64,000 nucleotides of DNA from Halieaceae bacterium (GCA_016744355.1 JADGEN010000001.1:55743-119742), one strand, 5' to 3'. Shown: positions 9,635 through 20,570, counted from the stretch's first letter. A program made the numbers and translations. The notes: a model not told the origin generated them from the letters alone.

Positions 9635-9917
9635 CGCCTGCAGCCCTGAGTATATCGGCGTAGTCTGTGCCATGGCGATGCTCTAAAACGATATCAAGCA
9701 CGCTGCGACCATCAAGCCCGGTGGCGTTGACCTGGCGATCCTCGGCGCGAAAAAAATCGACAAACAGTTTGAAATCTTCCGCGCGCATGCTCTGATATGC
9801 CTTCAAAAGCATGTGAAAATTCTGGTCGCTATTGTCGTGAGGCCTGACGGTGAGGAAAGTGCGTATGTGATCTTCCGTCCAAACGTCATCGATGACTTTT
9901 ACTTTGTCTTTCTTCAT
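9624..9917 (-). CDS. PA4642-family protein of unknown function
   Basis: A 97-residue, apparently soluble protein. Its charged N-terminus (MKKDKVKVID) and the run RAEDFKLFVDFF ... LDGRSVLDIVLEHRHGTDYADILRAAGA, covering residues 53-95, resemble the PA4642 family as I remember it. The C-terminal part looks like an ankyrin-type helix pair. No catalytic motif is visible. It follows gatB after 15 bases on the same strand and is probably the last gene of the gatCAB operon. Confidence 0.75.
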   Translation of the reverse strand: MKKDKVKVIDDVWTEDHIRTFLTVRPHDNSDQNFHMLLKAYQSMRAEDFKLFVDFFRAEDRQVNATGLDGRSVLDIVLEHRHGTDYADILRAAGATQ

Positions 9918-9932
9918 GCGCTTTGTTCCTGT

Positions 9933-11375
9933 TTATTTGAGTTTCTGGGCAAGTATTTTGTTGACCATCTGTGGGTTGGCCTGGCCTTTGGATGCTTTCA
10001 TAATCTGGCCGACAAAAAATCCCAATAGTTTTTTGCGTTTGGCATCATCTGCAGCCAGGTATTGTTCTACCTGGGCAGTATTGGTGCTGATGATGTCATC
10101 TACCATGCTCTCCAGCTCACCGCTATCGCTGACCTGCTTAAGACCTTTGGCCTCGATGATGTCATCGGCGCTTCCCTCGCCTTGCCACATAGCTTCAAAC
10201 ACCGTCTTGGCAATTTTTCCGGAAATACTGTTGTCGAGAATGCGTTTTATCAAACCGCTTAAGGCTTCTGGCGAGACCGGGCTGGCCTCAAGATCCAGTT
10301 CGGCGCGATTTAATCTCCCCAGCAGTTCTACCTGAACCCAGTTGGCTGCCACTTTTGGGTCGCCGCATGTGGTGGCCACGCTTTCATAGTAGTCTGCCAT
10401 CTCGCGTGTGCTGGACAATATAGCCGCATCATATGCACTGAGTTGGTATTCACTTGCAAAGCGCTGGCGTTTTTGTCGCGGTAACTCGGGCAGCTGTTCC
10501 CGCAGGGCCTCGATATAGCTGTCATCGATAACCACTGGCAAGAGGTCTGGCTCGGGAAAATAGCGATAGTCATTGGCGACTTCCTTGGAGCGCATGGAGC
10601 GTGTTTCATCGCGGTCTGCGTCATACAGGCGTGTTTCCTGCACTACAGTGCCGCCGTCGTTGAGAATGTCAGACTGTCTATTAAATTCGTGGCGTATGGC
10701 TTTCTCTACGAAACGGAAGGAGTTGACGTTCTTGATCTCTGCTCGCGTACCGAGGGTGTCAGAACCCATGGGGCGCAGGGAAATGTTCACGTCGCAACGC
10801 ATAGAGCCCTCGGCCATGTTGCCATCGGATATTCCCAGATAGGTTACCAGGCTATGCAGTTCTTTAAGGTAGGCCACGGCCTCCTCTGCGCAGCGGATAT
10901 CGGGTTCGGTGACTATCTCCAGTAATGGTGTGCCCGCCCGGTTGAGGTCGATGCCGCTCTGTCCGTGAAAGTCTTCGTGTAGTGACTTTCCTGCATCTTC
11001 CTCCAGGTGGGCCCGGGTGATCCCAATAGTGCGGGTACTGCCGTCCTCCATCTGCACGTCAAAGCTTCCAGTGCCGACAATGGGATCGGAGAATTGGCTA
11101 ATCTGGTAGCCCTTGGGCGAGTCCGGGTAAAAATAGTTTTTGCGATCAAAGACCGAGCGCTTGCCGATTTCTGCGCCTATGCCAAGTCCGAACAGCACAC
11201 CGTAGCGCACCGCTTTTTCGTTGAGCACAGGCAGCATGCCGGGCATGGCCAGGTCAACAGCGCTGGCCTGGGTGTTAGCCGCGGCGCCAAAGGTTGTTGC
11301 TGAGCCCGAAAAGATCTTGGATTGCGTGGCCAATTGCAAATGCACTTCCAGGCCGATAACCGTTTCCCATTGCAT
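9933..11375 (-). CDS. gatB: Asp-tRNA(Asn)/Glu-tRNA(Gln) amidotransferase subunit B
   Basis: The tRNA-binding and kinase-like subunit of the GatCAB complex, which converts misacylated Glu-tRNA(Gln) and/or Asp-tRNA(Asn) to the amide forms. The 480 residues open with [13 protein letters not shown] and contain [10 protein letters not shown], the [11 protein letters not shown] segment, the metal-ligand region around HLEEDAGKS, and the C-terminal YqeY-like helical domain ending in NKILAQKL. It lies 3 bases after gatA. The intact gatCAB set means the cell needs transamidation for Asn-tRNA, Gln-tRNA or both; whether glnS or asnS also exist cannot be seen here. Confidence 0.97.
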   Translation of the reverse strand: MQWETVIGLEVHLQLATQSKIFSGSATTFGAAANTQASAVDLAMPGMLPVLNEKAVRYGVLFGLGIGAEIGKRSVFDRKNYFYPDSPKGYQISQFSDPIVGTGSFDVQMEDGSTRTIGITRAHLEEDAGKSLHEDFHGQSGIDLNRAGTPLLEIVTEPDIRCAEEAVAYLKELHSLVTYLGISDGNMAEGSMRCDVNISLRPMGSDTLGTRAEIKNVNSFRFVEKAIRHEFNRQSDILNDGGTVVQETRLYDADRDETRSMRSKEVANDYRYFPEPDLLPVVIDDSYIEALREQLPELPRQKRQRFASEYQLSAYDAAILSSTREMADYYESVATTCGDPKVAANWVQVELLGRLNRAELDLEASPVSPEALSGLIKRILDNSISGKIAKTVFEAMWQGEGSADDIIEAKGLKQVSDSGELESMVDDIISTNTAQVEQYLAADDAKRKKLLGFFVGQIMKASKGQANPQMVNKILAQKLK

Positions 11376-11378
11376 GGT

Positions 11379-12839
11379 CTATTTCCCCTGGGGCATTGCG
11401 CCCTGTTGTGTGTGCCAATCGGTGGCCTGCTGGAAGCGGTGAGCCACATTGAGCAGGCGTGCCTCGTCGAAATGTTGGCCAATTAGCTGCAGACCCACTG
11501 GTTTGTTGTCGACAAAACCAGCGGGAACCGACATGCCAGGTAAGCCGGCAAGGTTTACTGCCAGGGTATACACGTCCTCCAGATACATGGCCAGAGGGTC
11601 ATTAGACTTGGCGCCCAGCGCGAAGGCCGGCCCGGGAGTGGTGGGGCCTGCGATAATATCGACATCCTTAAAGGCGTCGAGATAATCCTGTTGAATCAAG
11701 CGCCTCACCTGCTGGGCTTTTTTGTAGTAGGCATCATAGTAGCCCGCAGATAGTGCATAAGTGCCCACCAGAATACGGCGCTTTACTTCATCGCCAAAAC
11801 CTTCCTCTCGCGTGCGTGTGTATAAGTCGTGCAGGTCTTTGGGGGCATCGCAGCGATGGCCGTAACGAACACCGTCAAAGCGGGAGAGGTTAGTAGATGC
11901 CTCTGCTGGTGCAATGACATAGTAGGTGGGAATCGTCAGCTTACTGTGTGGCAGGGATACTTCGACTAGTGTTGCGCCCTGTGCTTCAAGTTCTTTCAAT
12001 GAAGCATCAATGGCGGCGGCTGTTGAAGCTGCCAGGCCATCGCCAAAAAACTCGCGGGGTAGACCAATACGCAGGCCTTGTAGCGGTTTATCGAGTCCAG
12101 CGGTGTAATCCGGCACGGGCTCTTCGGAGGAGGTGGAGTCAAGCTTGTCGTGGCCCGCCATGACGTTGAGAAGAATGGCGCAGTCCTGGGCAGTGCGCGC
12201 AAGGGGGCCGGCCTGGTCGAGACTGGATGCAAAGGCAATCATGCCCAGTCGAGACACACGGCCGTAGGTAGGCTTGAGCCCCGTAACGCCGCAAAAAGCC
12301 GCTGGCTGGCGTATTGATCCCCCGGTATCGGTGCCTGTGGCCGCGGGGGCTAACATGGCTGCTACCGCGGCGGCTGAGCCACCGGAAGAGCCGCCTGGTA
12401 CCGCGCTGGTGTCCCAGGGGTTTTTTACGGCTCCGTAATAACTGTTTTCATTGGACGAGCCCATGGCAAACTCGTCCATATTGGTCTTGCCCAGAATCAC
12501 TGCGCCAGCGGCATCAAAATGTTTGATTACCGTGGCATCATAAGGGGGAACAAAGTTGTCCAGCATGCGCGAGCCGCAACTGGTGCGCAGACCTGACGTG
12601 CAGAAGATATCCTTGTGAGCGATGGGGATGCCCGTCAGAGCATCGCCAGTACCTTTGGCTAGTCTGGCGTCAGCGATTGCGGCGGCAGCAAGAGCCTGTT
12701 CCGCGTTCACCGTAATATAAGCATTGTAGGTGTCATCCAGGGCACTGATGCGATCCAGGTAGAGCTCGGTCAGTTCGGTGCTGGAAAAATCTCTGCGTTG
12801 AAGCCCTAGTGCTAGCTGGGCAACAGTATTCGTATGCAT
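11379..12839 (-). CDS. gatA: Asp-tRNA(Asn)/Glu-tRNA(Gln) amidotransferase subunit A
   Basis: The amidase subunit that releases ammonia from glutamine and passes it through a tunnel to GatB. At 486 residues it has the amidase signature: the catalytic Lys in [10 protein letters not shown] and the Ser-cisSer pair in [14 protein letters not shown], then [17 protein letters not shown]. The C-terminal substrate region includes GPTTPGPAF and [10 protein letters not shown]. It follows gatC after 63 bases and precedes gatB by 3 bases, in the common C-A-B order. Confidence 0.97.
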   Translation of the reverse strand: MHTNTVAQLALGLQRRDFSSTELTELYLDRISALDDTYNAYITVNAEQALAAAAIADARLAKGTGDALTGIPIAHKDIFCTSGLRTSCGSRMLDNFVPPYDATVIKHFDAAGAVILGKTNMDEFAMGSSNENSYYGAVKNPWDTSAVPGGSSGGSAAAVAAMLAPAATGTDTGGSIRQPAAFCGVTGLKPTYGRVSRLGMIAFASSLDQAGPLARTAQDCAILLNVMAGHDKLDSTSSEEPVPDYTAGLDKPLQGLRIGLPREFFGDGLAASTAAAIDASLKELEAQGATLVEVSLPHSKLTIPTYYVIAPAEASTNLSRFDGVRYGHRCDAPKDLHDLYTRTREEGFGDEVKRRILVGTYALSAGYYDAYYKKAQQVRRLIQQDYLDAFKDVDIIAGPTTPGPAFALGAKSNDPLAMYLEDVYTLAVNLAGLPGMSVPAGFVDNKPVGLQLIGQHFDEARLLNVAHRFQQATDWHTQQGAMPQGK

Positions 12840-12902
12840 GGGTGTTTCCTGTGCTAAGTGTCGTTGGTTCGAGTGGCGCGCTGCGATAGTGGCCGTGCTG
12901 TG

Positions 12903-13190
12903 TTACTCGATTACTTTGGGGACCAGGTAGAGGCCATTCTCCACGGCGGGTGCAATACTCTGGAAGGCTTCCCGGTGATTTACTTCGGTGACCTCGTCTG
13001 CGCGCAGGCGTTGCGTGGCCCCCAGTGGATTGGCCATGGGCTCAATGCTGGTGGTGTCCGCCTCTTGAAGTTGGTCTACCATTGCCAAAATTTCTGTTAT
13101 GCGGGCAGTCACTTCGCCCACCTGATTGTCCGAAATTCGGATGCGCGCGAGCTCCGCAATTTTTTCTACTTCACTTTGTTCAATTGTCAT
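12903..13190 (-). CDS. gatC: Asp-tRNA(Asn)/Glu-tRNA(Gln) amidotransferase subunit C
   Basis: Small subunit that wraps around the GatA-GatB interface and stabilises the complex. The 95 residues show the usual layout: helical VEKIAELARIRISDN, a second helix ILAMVDQLQEADT, and the extended MANPLGATQRLRADEV segment with the final FLVPKVIE-like end (here YLVPKVIE). First gene of the minus-strand operon, diverging from mreB across 262 bases, the same arrangement as in Pseudomonas. Confidence 0.95.
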   Translation of the reverse strand: MTIEQSEVEKIAELARIRISDNQVGEVTARITEILAMVDQLQEADTTSIEPMANPLGATQRLRADEVTEVNHREAFQSIAPAVENGLYLVPKVIE

Positions 13191-13268
13191 AGGGGTAACT
13201 TACTTTATGAGTGCCATTAGCAGGAGCCGTTTTGGCGCCGCGGGGGGTAAACTTATCACATTTGAGTC

Positions 13269-13297
13269 TTGCCCAAAATCCCCGTGGTTGTTACAGT
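13269..13297 (+). promoter_or_regulatory. Possible mreB promoter
   Basis: TTGCCC at 13269-13274 and TACAGT at 13292-13297 are spaced 17 bases apart, about 155 bases upstream of mreB, in the gap between the divergent gatC and mreB. The hexamers match the sigma-70 consensus only in part, so this is tentative. The rest of the gap (13191-13452) shows no ORF or strong hairpin. Confidence 0.33.
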
Positions 13298-13443
13298 TGC
13301 GGGAATAATACAGTTAGAAAAAATGAAAGCAAAAAAGTGACGCTATCACCTCGATATTAAGCCTTGTTAGGGTGGTGGTGGCATAGAAGTAGGGCGTTTA
13401 CATGGCTTCGCAAAGAAGTCTCCCTGTGGTTTCCAGAAGGTAG

Positions 13444-14490
<1,047 letters not shown>

Positions 14491-14495
14491 GAATA

Positions 14496-15329
14496 ATTAA
14501 GCCGCTATTTGTAAAAGAGTCCTCCTTGGGCCTACGCGCCCTGCTAATGGTTTTCATTGTAGCCGGTCTGATCGTCGCAGACTTGCGCTATAACTCTCTG
14601 GAGCGCACCCGTTCTATTCTGGACGGGCTGGCCACCCCCATTTATTGGTTGGCCGATATCCCCGCTGAAATTACTAACTGGAGCGAAAGTAATGTTCTTT
14701 CCCGAGGGCAACTGATCGAAGAAAACGATAGATTGAAGAGAGAGAACCTGATCCTCAGTGGGCGCTCCCAGCAGATTGCTGCTCTGCGGGCAGAAAATAC
14801 CCGCCTTCGCGCGCTACTCAATTCCACTGCCTTACTACGCAATGATGTCATGATTGCTGAGCTTATCGGCGTTTCTCCCGATCCTGCCCGTTCCGAGATG
14901 GTTCTCAATAAGGGCGCGGGGGATGGCGTGTATGTAGGGCAGCCACTCATCGACGCCGAAGGCTTGCTCGGTCAAGTTGTCGAGGTCAGCCAATACAACT
15001 CACGGGTGTTGCTTATTACCGACGTTACCCACGCTACACCTGTGCAAGTTAATCGCAATGGGGTGCGGGCAATCGCAGAGGGTATAGGTGTGTTGGGGGC
15101 TCTGGAGATACGCCATGTAGCTGCAACCACCGATATTGAAGAGGGCGATTTGCTGGTTAGTTCCGGGCTGGGCGGCCGTTTCCCTGTTGGCTACCCGGTT
15201 GCCCGCGTGAGCAAGGTGACGCGAGATCCCGGGCATACTTTTGCTACCATAGAGGCAAGCCCGGTGGCGGCTCTGGATAGAATTCGGCACGTCTTACTCG
15301 TTTTTGCACTGAACAACCCGACACCCTAG
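14496..15329 (+). CDS. mreC: Rod-shape protein MreC (apparent ATT start)
   Basis: Bitopic inner-membrane protein that links MreB to the periplasmic elongasome (PBP2/RodA). The frame has one transmembrane helix (LRALLMVFIVAGLIVADLR), a coiled coil (ENDRLKRENL...RAENTRLRALL) and the beta-rich MreC core with VNRNGVRAIAEG. The first ATG/GTG/TTG of the frame is a TTG at 14526, but the codons before it read IKPLFVKESSLGLR, matching the start of E. coli MreC (MKPIFSRGPSLQIR) with ATT in place of the initiator Met. I therefore place the start at ATT 14496, five bases after the mreB stop, with AGGA at 14489-14492. If ATT is not used, translation begins at 14526 and the conserved leader is lost. Confidence 0.85.
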   Translation: MKPLFVKESSLGLRALLMVFIVAGLIVADLRYNSLERTRSILDGLATPIYWLADIPAEITNWSESNVLSRGQLIEENDRLKRENLILSGRSQQIAALRAENTRLRALLNSTALLRNDVMIAELIGVSPDPARSEMVLNKGAGDGVYVGQPLIDAEGLLGQVVEVSQYNSRVLLITDVTHATPVQVNRNGVRAIAEGIGVLGALEIRHVAATTDIEEGDLLVSSGLGGRFPVGYPVARVSKVTRDPGHTFATIEASPVAALDRIRHVLLVFALNNPTP

Positions 15330-15332
15330 CGC

Positions 15333-15821
15333 GTGGTAGGTCAGCAACAACATGGCTACTGGGTTATCTGGGCTACATTTTTTCTAGCTTTTGTCCTCGC
15401 GGTGATTCCTCTTCCGCCATGGCTGGCATGGGCGAGACCTGAGTTCTTGGCCCTTGCTGTGGTGTACTGGACGATAGCGCTTCCCCACCGGGTGGGGATA
15501 TTAACCGCCCTCTTATTAGGTGTGTTGTTGGATGTGCTGGAAGGCTCCGTTATGGGGCAAAACGCCCTGTCTCTGGGAGTGGTTGCTCTGCTCTCGCAGG
15601 TGCTTTATCAGCGCATGCGAGTTACCAACGTATGGCAGCAGGCAGCAATGGTGTTTCTATTGGTCGGCATAAATCAGCTGGTGTGCCAGTGGACCCAGAA
15701 CCTGCAGGGTGTGGCCGCTCCATCGCTGCTTTTTTTGTTACCTGCTTTTACCAGTGCTCTGGTGTGGCCAGTGGTATTGCACATGTTAAGAGCGCTGCGC
15801 CGATATTATGAAGTAAGCTGA
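15333..15821 (+). CDS. mreD: Rod-shape protein MreD
   Basis: Polytopic inner-membrane partner of MreC in the elongasome. The 162 residues have about five to six hydrophobic segments with the family features PPWLAWARPEFLALAVVYW near residues 28-46 and GLLLDVLEG-like GVLLDVLEGSVMGQNALSLG. The start is a GTG at 15333, three bases after the mreC stop. It ends one base before the GTG of maf, so mreBCD-maf is one transcription unit. Confidence 0.92.
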   Translation: MVGQQQHGYWVIWATFFLAFVLAVIPLPPWLAWARPEFLALAVVYWTIALPHRVGILTALLLGVLLDVLEGSVMGQNALSLGVVALLSQVLYQRMRVTNVWQQAAMVFLLVGINQLVCQWTQNLQGVAAPSLLFLLPAFTSALVWPVVLHMLRALRRYYEVS

Positions 15822-15822
15822 C

Positions 15823-16422
15823 GTGTCTACACCTCGCTTAGTACTTGCATCCTCTTCCCCCCGCCGGCAGGAACTGCTCAACACGGTGGGCGTTGAATTC
15901 AGTTGCCAACCAGCAGATATAGACGAATCGGTGCACGCGAATGAGGCGCCGGACGTCTACGTGCAGCGTATGGCGCGTGACAAGGCGGCTGTGGTTGCAG
16001 CCAGACAGCAAGATGCAGACTACTGTGTTCTCGCTGCAGATACCTCGGTAATTATCGACGGGGAAATTCTAGGTAAGCCTGCAGATTACAGCGAAGCCAT
16101 GGCGTTCCTGTTGCGTCTTAGCGGCCGCCGACACCGTGTGATTACGGCGCTATGCCTGCAAACCCAAGTTGGTGTGTCAACGCGCAGGGTGGAAACCACT
16201 GTACAGTTTGTGCACCTGGAGCAGCAGCAATGCAATGCTTATCTGGCGACGGATGAACCGTGGGACAAAGCGGGGGCCTATGCCATACAGGGGCTGGGTG
16301 GTGCGTTTGTCGAGGCGATAGAGGGCAGTTATAGTAACGTTGTGGGTCTGCCTTTGGCACAGACGCTGCAGCTGTTGGCAGAGCACGGTGTTTCCAGCAT
16401 GTTTGATGGCCCTCAGGGCTAG
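15823..16422 (+). CDS. maf: Maf/YhdE-type nucleoside triphosphate pyrophosphatase
   Basis: House-cleaning hydrolase of dTTP/UTP and modified nucleotides in the YhdE branch. The N-terminal LVLASSSPRRQELLNTVG binds the triphosphate; AADTSVIIDGEILGKPAD carries the catalytic Asp and KPAD motif, and the later YAIQGLGGAFVEAIEGSYSNVVGLPL is intact, spanning about residues 151-177. The 199-residue length is normal. GTG start one base after mreD. In Pseudomonas and E. coli rng (RNase G) follows maf; here it does not. Confidence 0.92.
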   Translation: MSTPRLVLASSSPRRQELLNTVGVEFSCQPADIDESVHANEAPDVYVQRMARDKAAVVAARQQDADYCVLAADTSVIIDGEILGKPADYSEAMAFLLRLSGRRHRVITALCLQTQVGVSTRRVETTVQFVHLEQQQCNAYLATDEPWDKAGAYAIQGLGGAFVEAIEGSYSNVVGLPLAQTLQLLAEHGVSSMFDGPQG

Positions 16423-16431
16423 AAACTACCT

Positions 16432-16632
16432 GTGCTCGCCAATCAGTTGAGTCCCTCTTTCCATGCCGAATCTCGTGAAATTATCTGCACCGCCATTGCC
16501 GTTGAAAATGGTAGGCTTACGTTTGTGAGGGGGTTTGACGGAACGCCAGGGCGATATCGTGCTCTAAGTCATTTGGACGAGCACTATGTCTTGCGCCGCT
16601 ACCCACTGGCTACGCGGAAATACACGTTTTAG
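16432..16632 (+). CDS. Small hypothetical protein between maf and yhdP
   Basis: A 66-codon frame from GTG 16432 to a TAG 8 bases before yhdP. I do not recognise it. It has no signal peptide, membrane segment or metal motif; the C-terminus is basic and aromatic (YVLRRYPLATRKYTF). Codon use is similar to the neighbours and the frame fills the space between two tightly packed genes, which favours a real gene, but no clear ribosome site precedes the GTG. It occupies the position of rng in related genomes and shows no similarity to the RNase G N-terminus, so it is not an rng remnant as far as I can tell. Confidence 0.45.
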   Translation: MLANQLSPSFHAESREIICTAIAVENGRLTFVRGFDGTPGRYRALSHLDEHYVLRRYPLATRKYTF

Positions 16633-16640
16633 GAAAGCGA

Positions 16641-19600
16641 TTGGAACACTCATATTTTCACAGGCTAAGTACGGTGCTCTGGGCTGCCATAGTAACCCTG
16701 GTGGTTGTTTTAGCGATCTATGTCAGCTTTGGCCGTATGCTGATGTCGAATGTAGAACAGTTCAAGCAGGATATTCTCGGCGAGATGAACACCCGTCTAC
16801 CCTTTGCACTGGACGCTGAAAAAGTGAGTGGGGAATGGCATTTTTTTAGTCCGGAATTGGTCTTTGCCGAATTGGAATTGAGTATTCCCGGTAGTGCAGA
16901 ACCCCCCTACAGACTCACCCAGGGGCGCATCACTCTGGATGTACTTGCCTCGCTTCGAACCCGCAGTCTGCAAGTTTCAAAGTTGCTCCTCAGTGGGCTG
17001 AGTTTGCGTGGGCAGGTGTCGAGTGAGGGGAAGTTCAGTATCGAGGGTTTTGCCGGGGGGGGTGCTGACATCAGTGAGTGGCTTGAAGCGTTTCTGTTGA
17101 ATATTGAGAGCGTCGATCTTACTGATAACACCTTGGTTCTGGATCTGCCCAATGATCAGCGGCGTCAGCTGCAACTGGACTTGGGCTTGCGCCGCGATGG
17201 CAGCAGGCGCGTACTCGAGGCGAAAATGGTGTCTCGCACTACCGGAACCGTGATCAGTGCGGTTGCCGAAGGTGTGGGCAATCCTATGGCTGCGCATACT
17301 TTTGATGGAGAGCTATACCTGAACGTCGCCATGACCGATATCGGTGCTTTTACGCAGCTAATCGACAGACCGGGACTGGTTGATGTTCACGGCGGCCTGG
17401 ATGCCGAAATTTGGCTGGGTTGGGAGGAGGGGGAGCCTTCGGTTGCCCTGAGCCTGGCGGGGCAAAAACTGGAGTTCATCGCTCTTGACGAATCATGGCG
17501 TTTACCGGTTGACGAACTCTCCATGGCCGTAAGTCTGGTGGAGAGAAAAGAGCACTGGACGGTGTTTGTTTCCGAGTTTGAGTTTCAAAAAGATGATGTG
17601 CAGCTTTCTCTGCCGGCGTTGCAGCTTGATACCTGGGGTGATTCCATTCGATTGCGAACGAGAAATGTGCCTTTGGCCCCGCTTAACGCGCTTCTGGTGG
17701 ACTTATCATTGACCCCTGAAGCCATTGCTGATGTTTTTGAGGTGCTGAACTCGCGGGGTGAATTGTCTCTGTTGCAGTTGAACGTGGCTGATGTGCAAAG
17801 CCCATTGGATGACTGGGAGCTGACCGCCAATTTTAATAGTCTCGAGATTGAATCGTGGCGCGGTGCCCCTGGTATTCGCTCCGGTGCCGGCTACGTTGAA
17901 CTAGCACAACGCGGTGGTGAGCTTATTCTGGACAGTCAGTCTTTTTCCATGAGTTTTCCAACGGTCTATGCAGAACCCCTTGGCTATGATGAAGTATCGG
18001 GGACGATAAATATTGACTGGGATGCCGAAGATTTTACCCTTTCCAGTGGCGTGCTGACGTTGCGCGGCGAAGAGGGACTAGCACGTGTTTTATTCGGCCT
18101 TAACGTCCCGCTTGTAAAAAATGAAATTGGCCTGGAGATGGATTTATTGGTCGGCCTGCAGGACTTTCATCCTCAGTATCGAAATAAATATCTACCATAT
18201 ATCCTCAGTGACTCACTGCTAGGTTGGTTGAAGCCCAGTATCGGAGAAGGGAGCATCGATCAGGGCGCCTTTTTGTGGCGCGGTAACCTGAAATCCAGTA
18301 CACCTGAGCTGAAAACCATCCAGCTATTTTTTAACATCTCCGATGTTACATTGAATTATCACCCACAATGGCCTGTGGTTTCGGGTGTAGATGGAATTGT
18401 CCTCATCGACGACACCAATGTGAGTGTCTGGGGCGAATCCGCAAATCTGTACGACTCGAAAATAGAACAGTTGTCTGTCGAGGCTTGGATGGATCCGTCT
18501 TCGCACATGATTTTGGCCATTGACGGAAGTCTGAACGGCCCCGCTGAGGATGGCCTTAGGGTTGTAAACAATTCTCCCATTACTGATTTAGTAGGGCCAG
18601 TATTCGAATCTTGGCAGGCGAGTGGTCTGCTGCATACCGACTTACAGTTACAGATAAACCTGGGCGCGGTGGGGCAGGCGCCCGTCATTAGGGTTGATAC
18701 CAGCTGGGACGGCGTTGATTTACAGATAACCCCGGGTAATCTTCCGCTGTCAGGAATTAGCGGCCAGTTTTCCTATAACAGTAACACAGGCTTCAGTTCC
18801 AACGAGTTGTCTGGAAGGCTTTGGGGGCGAGAACTGACTGCAAGTATTAGTCAGACCGAGGAGGACGCGATTGAGGTAGACATTGCTACCCGCATCGATA
18901 TGGCCGATGTTCGCCAGTGGCTGGACTTGGATATATTGGCACTCGCTCAGGGTGAAACAGATGCAGAAATCAATATAGAGGTTGTGCCGAAACAGGGGAC
19001 CACGTTATCAGTGGATAGCCAGCTTCTGGGTGTGAAGCTTGATCTGCCAGACCCCTGGGCGAAGTTGCCTGAGGAAGAAGTGCCTTTGCACATTGACTTT
19101 CCGTTGGGCGCGGCTAACCCTATTCTGGGGTTAAATTTGGGAGCCAACCTTAAGTTCGATCTACAAATGGAGGAGGGGCGTTTCACTGGCGGTGCTTTGG
19201 GTTTCTATCAGACGCCAGAAAAAATCGAACAGAGTGTTTTGCGTATCACGGGTCACAGTCCTGTTGTCGATGCGGACCAATGGCTGGCCTTCGTAAATAC
19301 TTATATACAGGGCGAGCTTCTGCAGAGTATCGAGGAAAATGGCAGTTTGTCCCTGGCTATCGACAGACTTGGCACAGACACGCTGTTGTTGCTGGGACAG
19401 GATATAGCTGACGTGGTTTTTTCTCTGCATACTGAGCCGAATACATGGAAACTCTTCGCCGACACTGACTGGATCTCTGGCACGGTGAGCCTGGCAGAAG
19501 ATGATGAGTTGCTATTTGCTGTTCAATCGCTGGATCTGGACATGCTGGACCAGCTAAATGTTAGCGGCGCTGCTGGCGGTGAGCCTTTGGAGTTACCCGA

Positions 19601-20570
19601 TATGACAGTCTCGCTTAATGGTTTGAAATGGGGTGGGCGGGATGTCGGGGAATTGGATTTCGTGCTGCACAATGAGGGCGACTCATTAACTGCCAGTGAC
19701 ATCACCGGAAACATAGCGAACCTGCAGATTGATCCAGAAAAACCCGCTGCCTTGCGGTGGAAGCGAAGTGAAGGTCATAGTGAGACTTCCTTACAGGCTG
19801 GGTTCCAGTTTGGCGATCTGGCGAAGACGCTAAACAAATTCGGTTATGAGCAAATTATCGAAACCGATAGCGGAAAGTTTGAGTTCGACCTGTCGTGGTC
19901 AGGAGGGCCTCACGAGTTCAGTCTGCTGCAAACACAGGGGGCAATGGCGATAGCGCTGGAAGAGGGCAGGTTTCTCAGCGCACCAGCAGGGGCTTCTGGC
20001 GCGCTACGGGTACTGAATATCCTGAATTTAGCAGAAATTATCGGACGGCTCAGTCTCACTCATATGTTTGAATCCGGAATCCCTTTTCACTCGGTTGACG
20101 GTGAGGTTTTCCTCGATGATGGCAGTATTGAAGTTGCAAGCCTGGAGGTCGATGGAAGAACCAGCGGTTTTCAGTTTAGCGGCGTTGCCGATGCAGCATC
20201 AGAAACTCTCGATGGCCAGCTCGCCGTAACCTTACCTGTGGCGAATAATCTCCCGTGGATTGTGGCGTTAACAGCAGGGCTTCCCGTTGCTGCCGGTGTA
20301 TTTGTTGTGAGCAAAGTTTTCGAGAAACAGGTCAATCGCTTTAGTAGTGGTGTGTATCAGGTGAGCGGTCGCTGGGATGACCCTAAATTGGACTTTATAA
20401 GAATATTTGACGATAACCACACGGTGAGCAAAGAGCTGGAGCGGGAGGCTGCACCGGACGAGGGGGCCTTAATACGAACTCTGGACCCGAATAGCTATGC
20501 CTTTCCACTTGAATCAATTCCTCCCCGGCACGACCCGAACGAGCCCGCGATTCTGGAGGGTTCTGGCTAA
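16641..20570 (+). CDS. yhdP: YhdP-family AsmA-like envelope protein
   Basis: Giant AsmA-like protein; E. coli YhdP is an inner-membrane-anchored, periplasm-spanning beta-groove protein that moves phospholipid to the outer membrane. The 1309-residue length matches. One N-terminal transmembrane helix (VLWAAIVTLVVVLAIYVSFG) is followed by a long beta-repeat region and the C-terminal AsmA-like part with ALEEGRFLSAPAGASGALRVLNILNL. The TTG start at 16641 has AGGA six bases upstream. It closes the mre operon and overlaps the convergent yjgA by 4 bases. In Pseudomonas tldD follows yhdP; it is missing here. Confidence 0.93.
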   Translation: MEHSYFHRLSTVLWAAIVTLVVVLAIYVSFGRMLMSNVEQFKQDILGEMNTRLPFALDAEKVSGEWHFFSPELVFAELELSIPGSAEPPYRLTQGRITLDVLASLRTRSLQVSKLLLSGLSLRGQVSSEGKFSIEGFAGGGADISEWLEAFLLNIESVDLTDNTLVLDLPNDQRRQLQLDLGLRRDGSRRVLEAKMVSRTTGTVISAVAEGVGNPMAAHTFDGELYLNVAMTDIGAFTQLIDRPGLVDVHGGLDAEIWLGWEEGEPSVALSLAGQKLEFIALDESWRLPVDELSMAVSLVERKEHWTVFVSEFEFQKDDVQLSLPALQLDTWGDSIRLRTRNVPLAPLNALLVDLSLTPEAIADVFEVLNSRGELSLLQLNVADVQSPLDDWELTANFNSLEIESWRGAPGIRSGAGYVELAQRGGELILDSQSFSMSFPTVYAEPLGYDEVSGTINIDWDAEDFTLSSGVLTLRGEEGLARVLFGLNVPLVKNEIGLEMDLLVGLQDFHPQYRNKYLPYILSDSLLGWLKPSIGEGSIDQGAFLWRGNLKSSTPELKTIQLFFNISDVTLNYHPQWPVVSGVDGIVLIDDTNVSVWGESANLYDSKIEQLSVEAWMDPSSHMILAIDGSLNGPAEDGLRVVNNSPITDLVGPVFESWQASGLLHTDLQLQINLGAVGQAPVIRVDTSWDGVDLQITPGNLPLSGISGQFSYNSNTGFSSNELSGRLWGRELTASISQTEEDAIEVDIATRIDMADVRQWLDLDILALAQGETDAEINIEVVPKQGTTLSVDSQLLGVKLDLPDPWAKLPEEEVPLHIDFPLGAANPILGLNLGANLKFDLQMEEGRFTGGALGFYQTPEKIEQSVLRITGHSPVVDADQWLAFVNTYIQGELLQSIEENGSLSLAIDRLGTDTLLLLGQDIADVVFSLHTEPNTWKLFADTDWISGTVSLAEDDELLFAVQSLDLDMLDQLNVSGAAGGEPLELPDMTVSLNGLKWGGRDVGELDFVLHNEGDSLTASDITGNIANLQIDPEKPAALRWKRSEGHSETSLQAGFQFGDLAKTLNKFGYEQIIETDSGKFEFDLSWSGGPHEFSLLQTQGAMAIALEEGRFLSAPAGASGALRVLNILNLAEIIGRLSLTHMFESGIPFHSVDGEVFLDDGSIEVASLEVDGRTSGFQFSGVADAASETLDGQLAVTLPVANNLPWIVALTAGLPVAAGVFVVSKVFEKQVNRFSSGVYQVSGRWDDPKLDFIRIFDDNHTVSKELEREAAPDEGALIRTLDPNSYAFPLESIPPRHDPNEPAILEGSG

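Noticed and set aside
12858..13220. 120-codon plus-strand frame over gatC
   Set aside because: Opposite gatC, which has a full family match; no ribosome site or domain.
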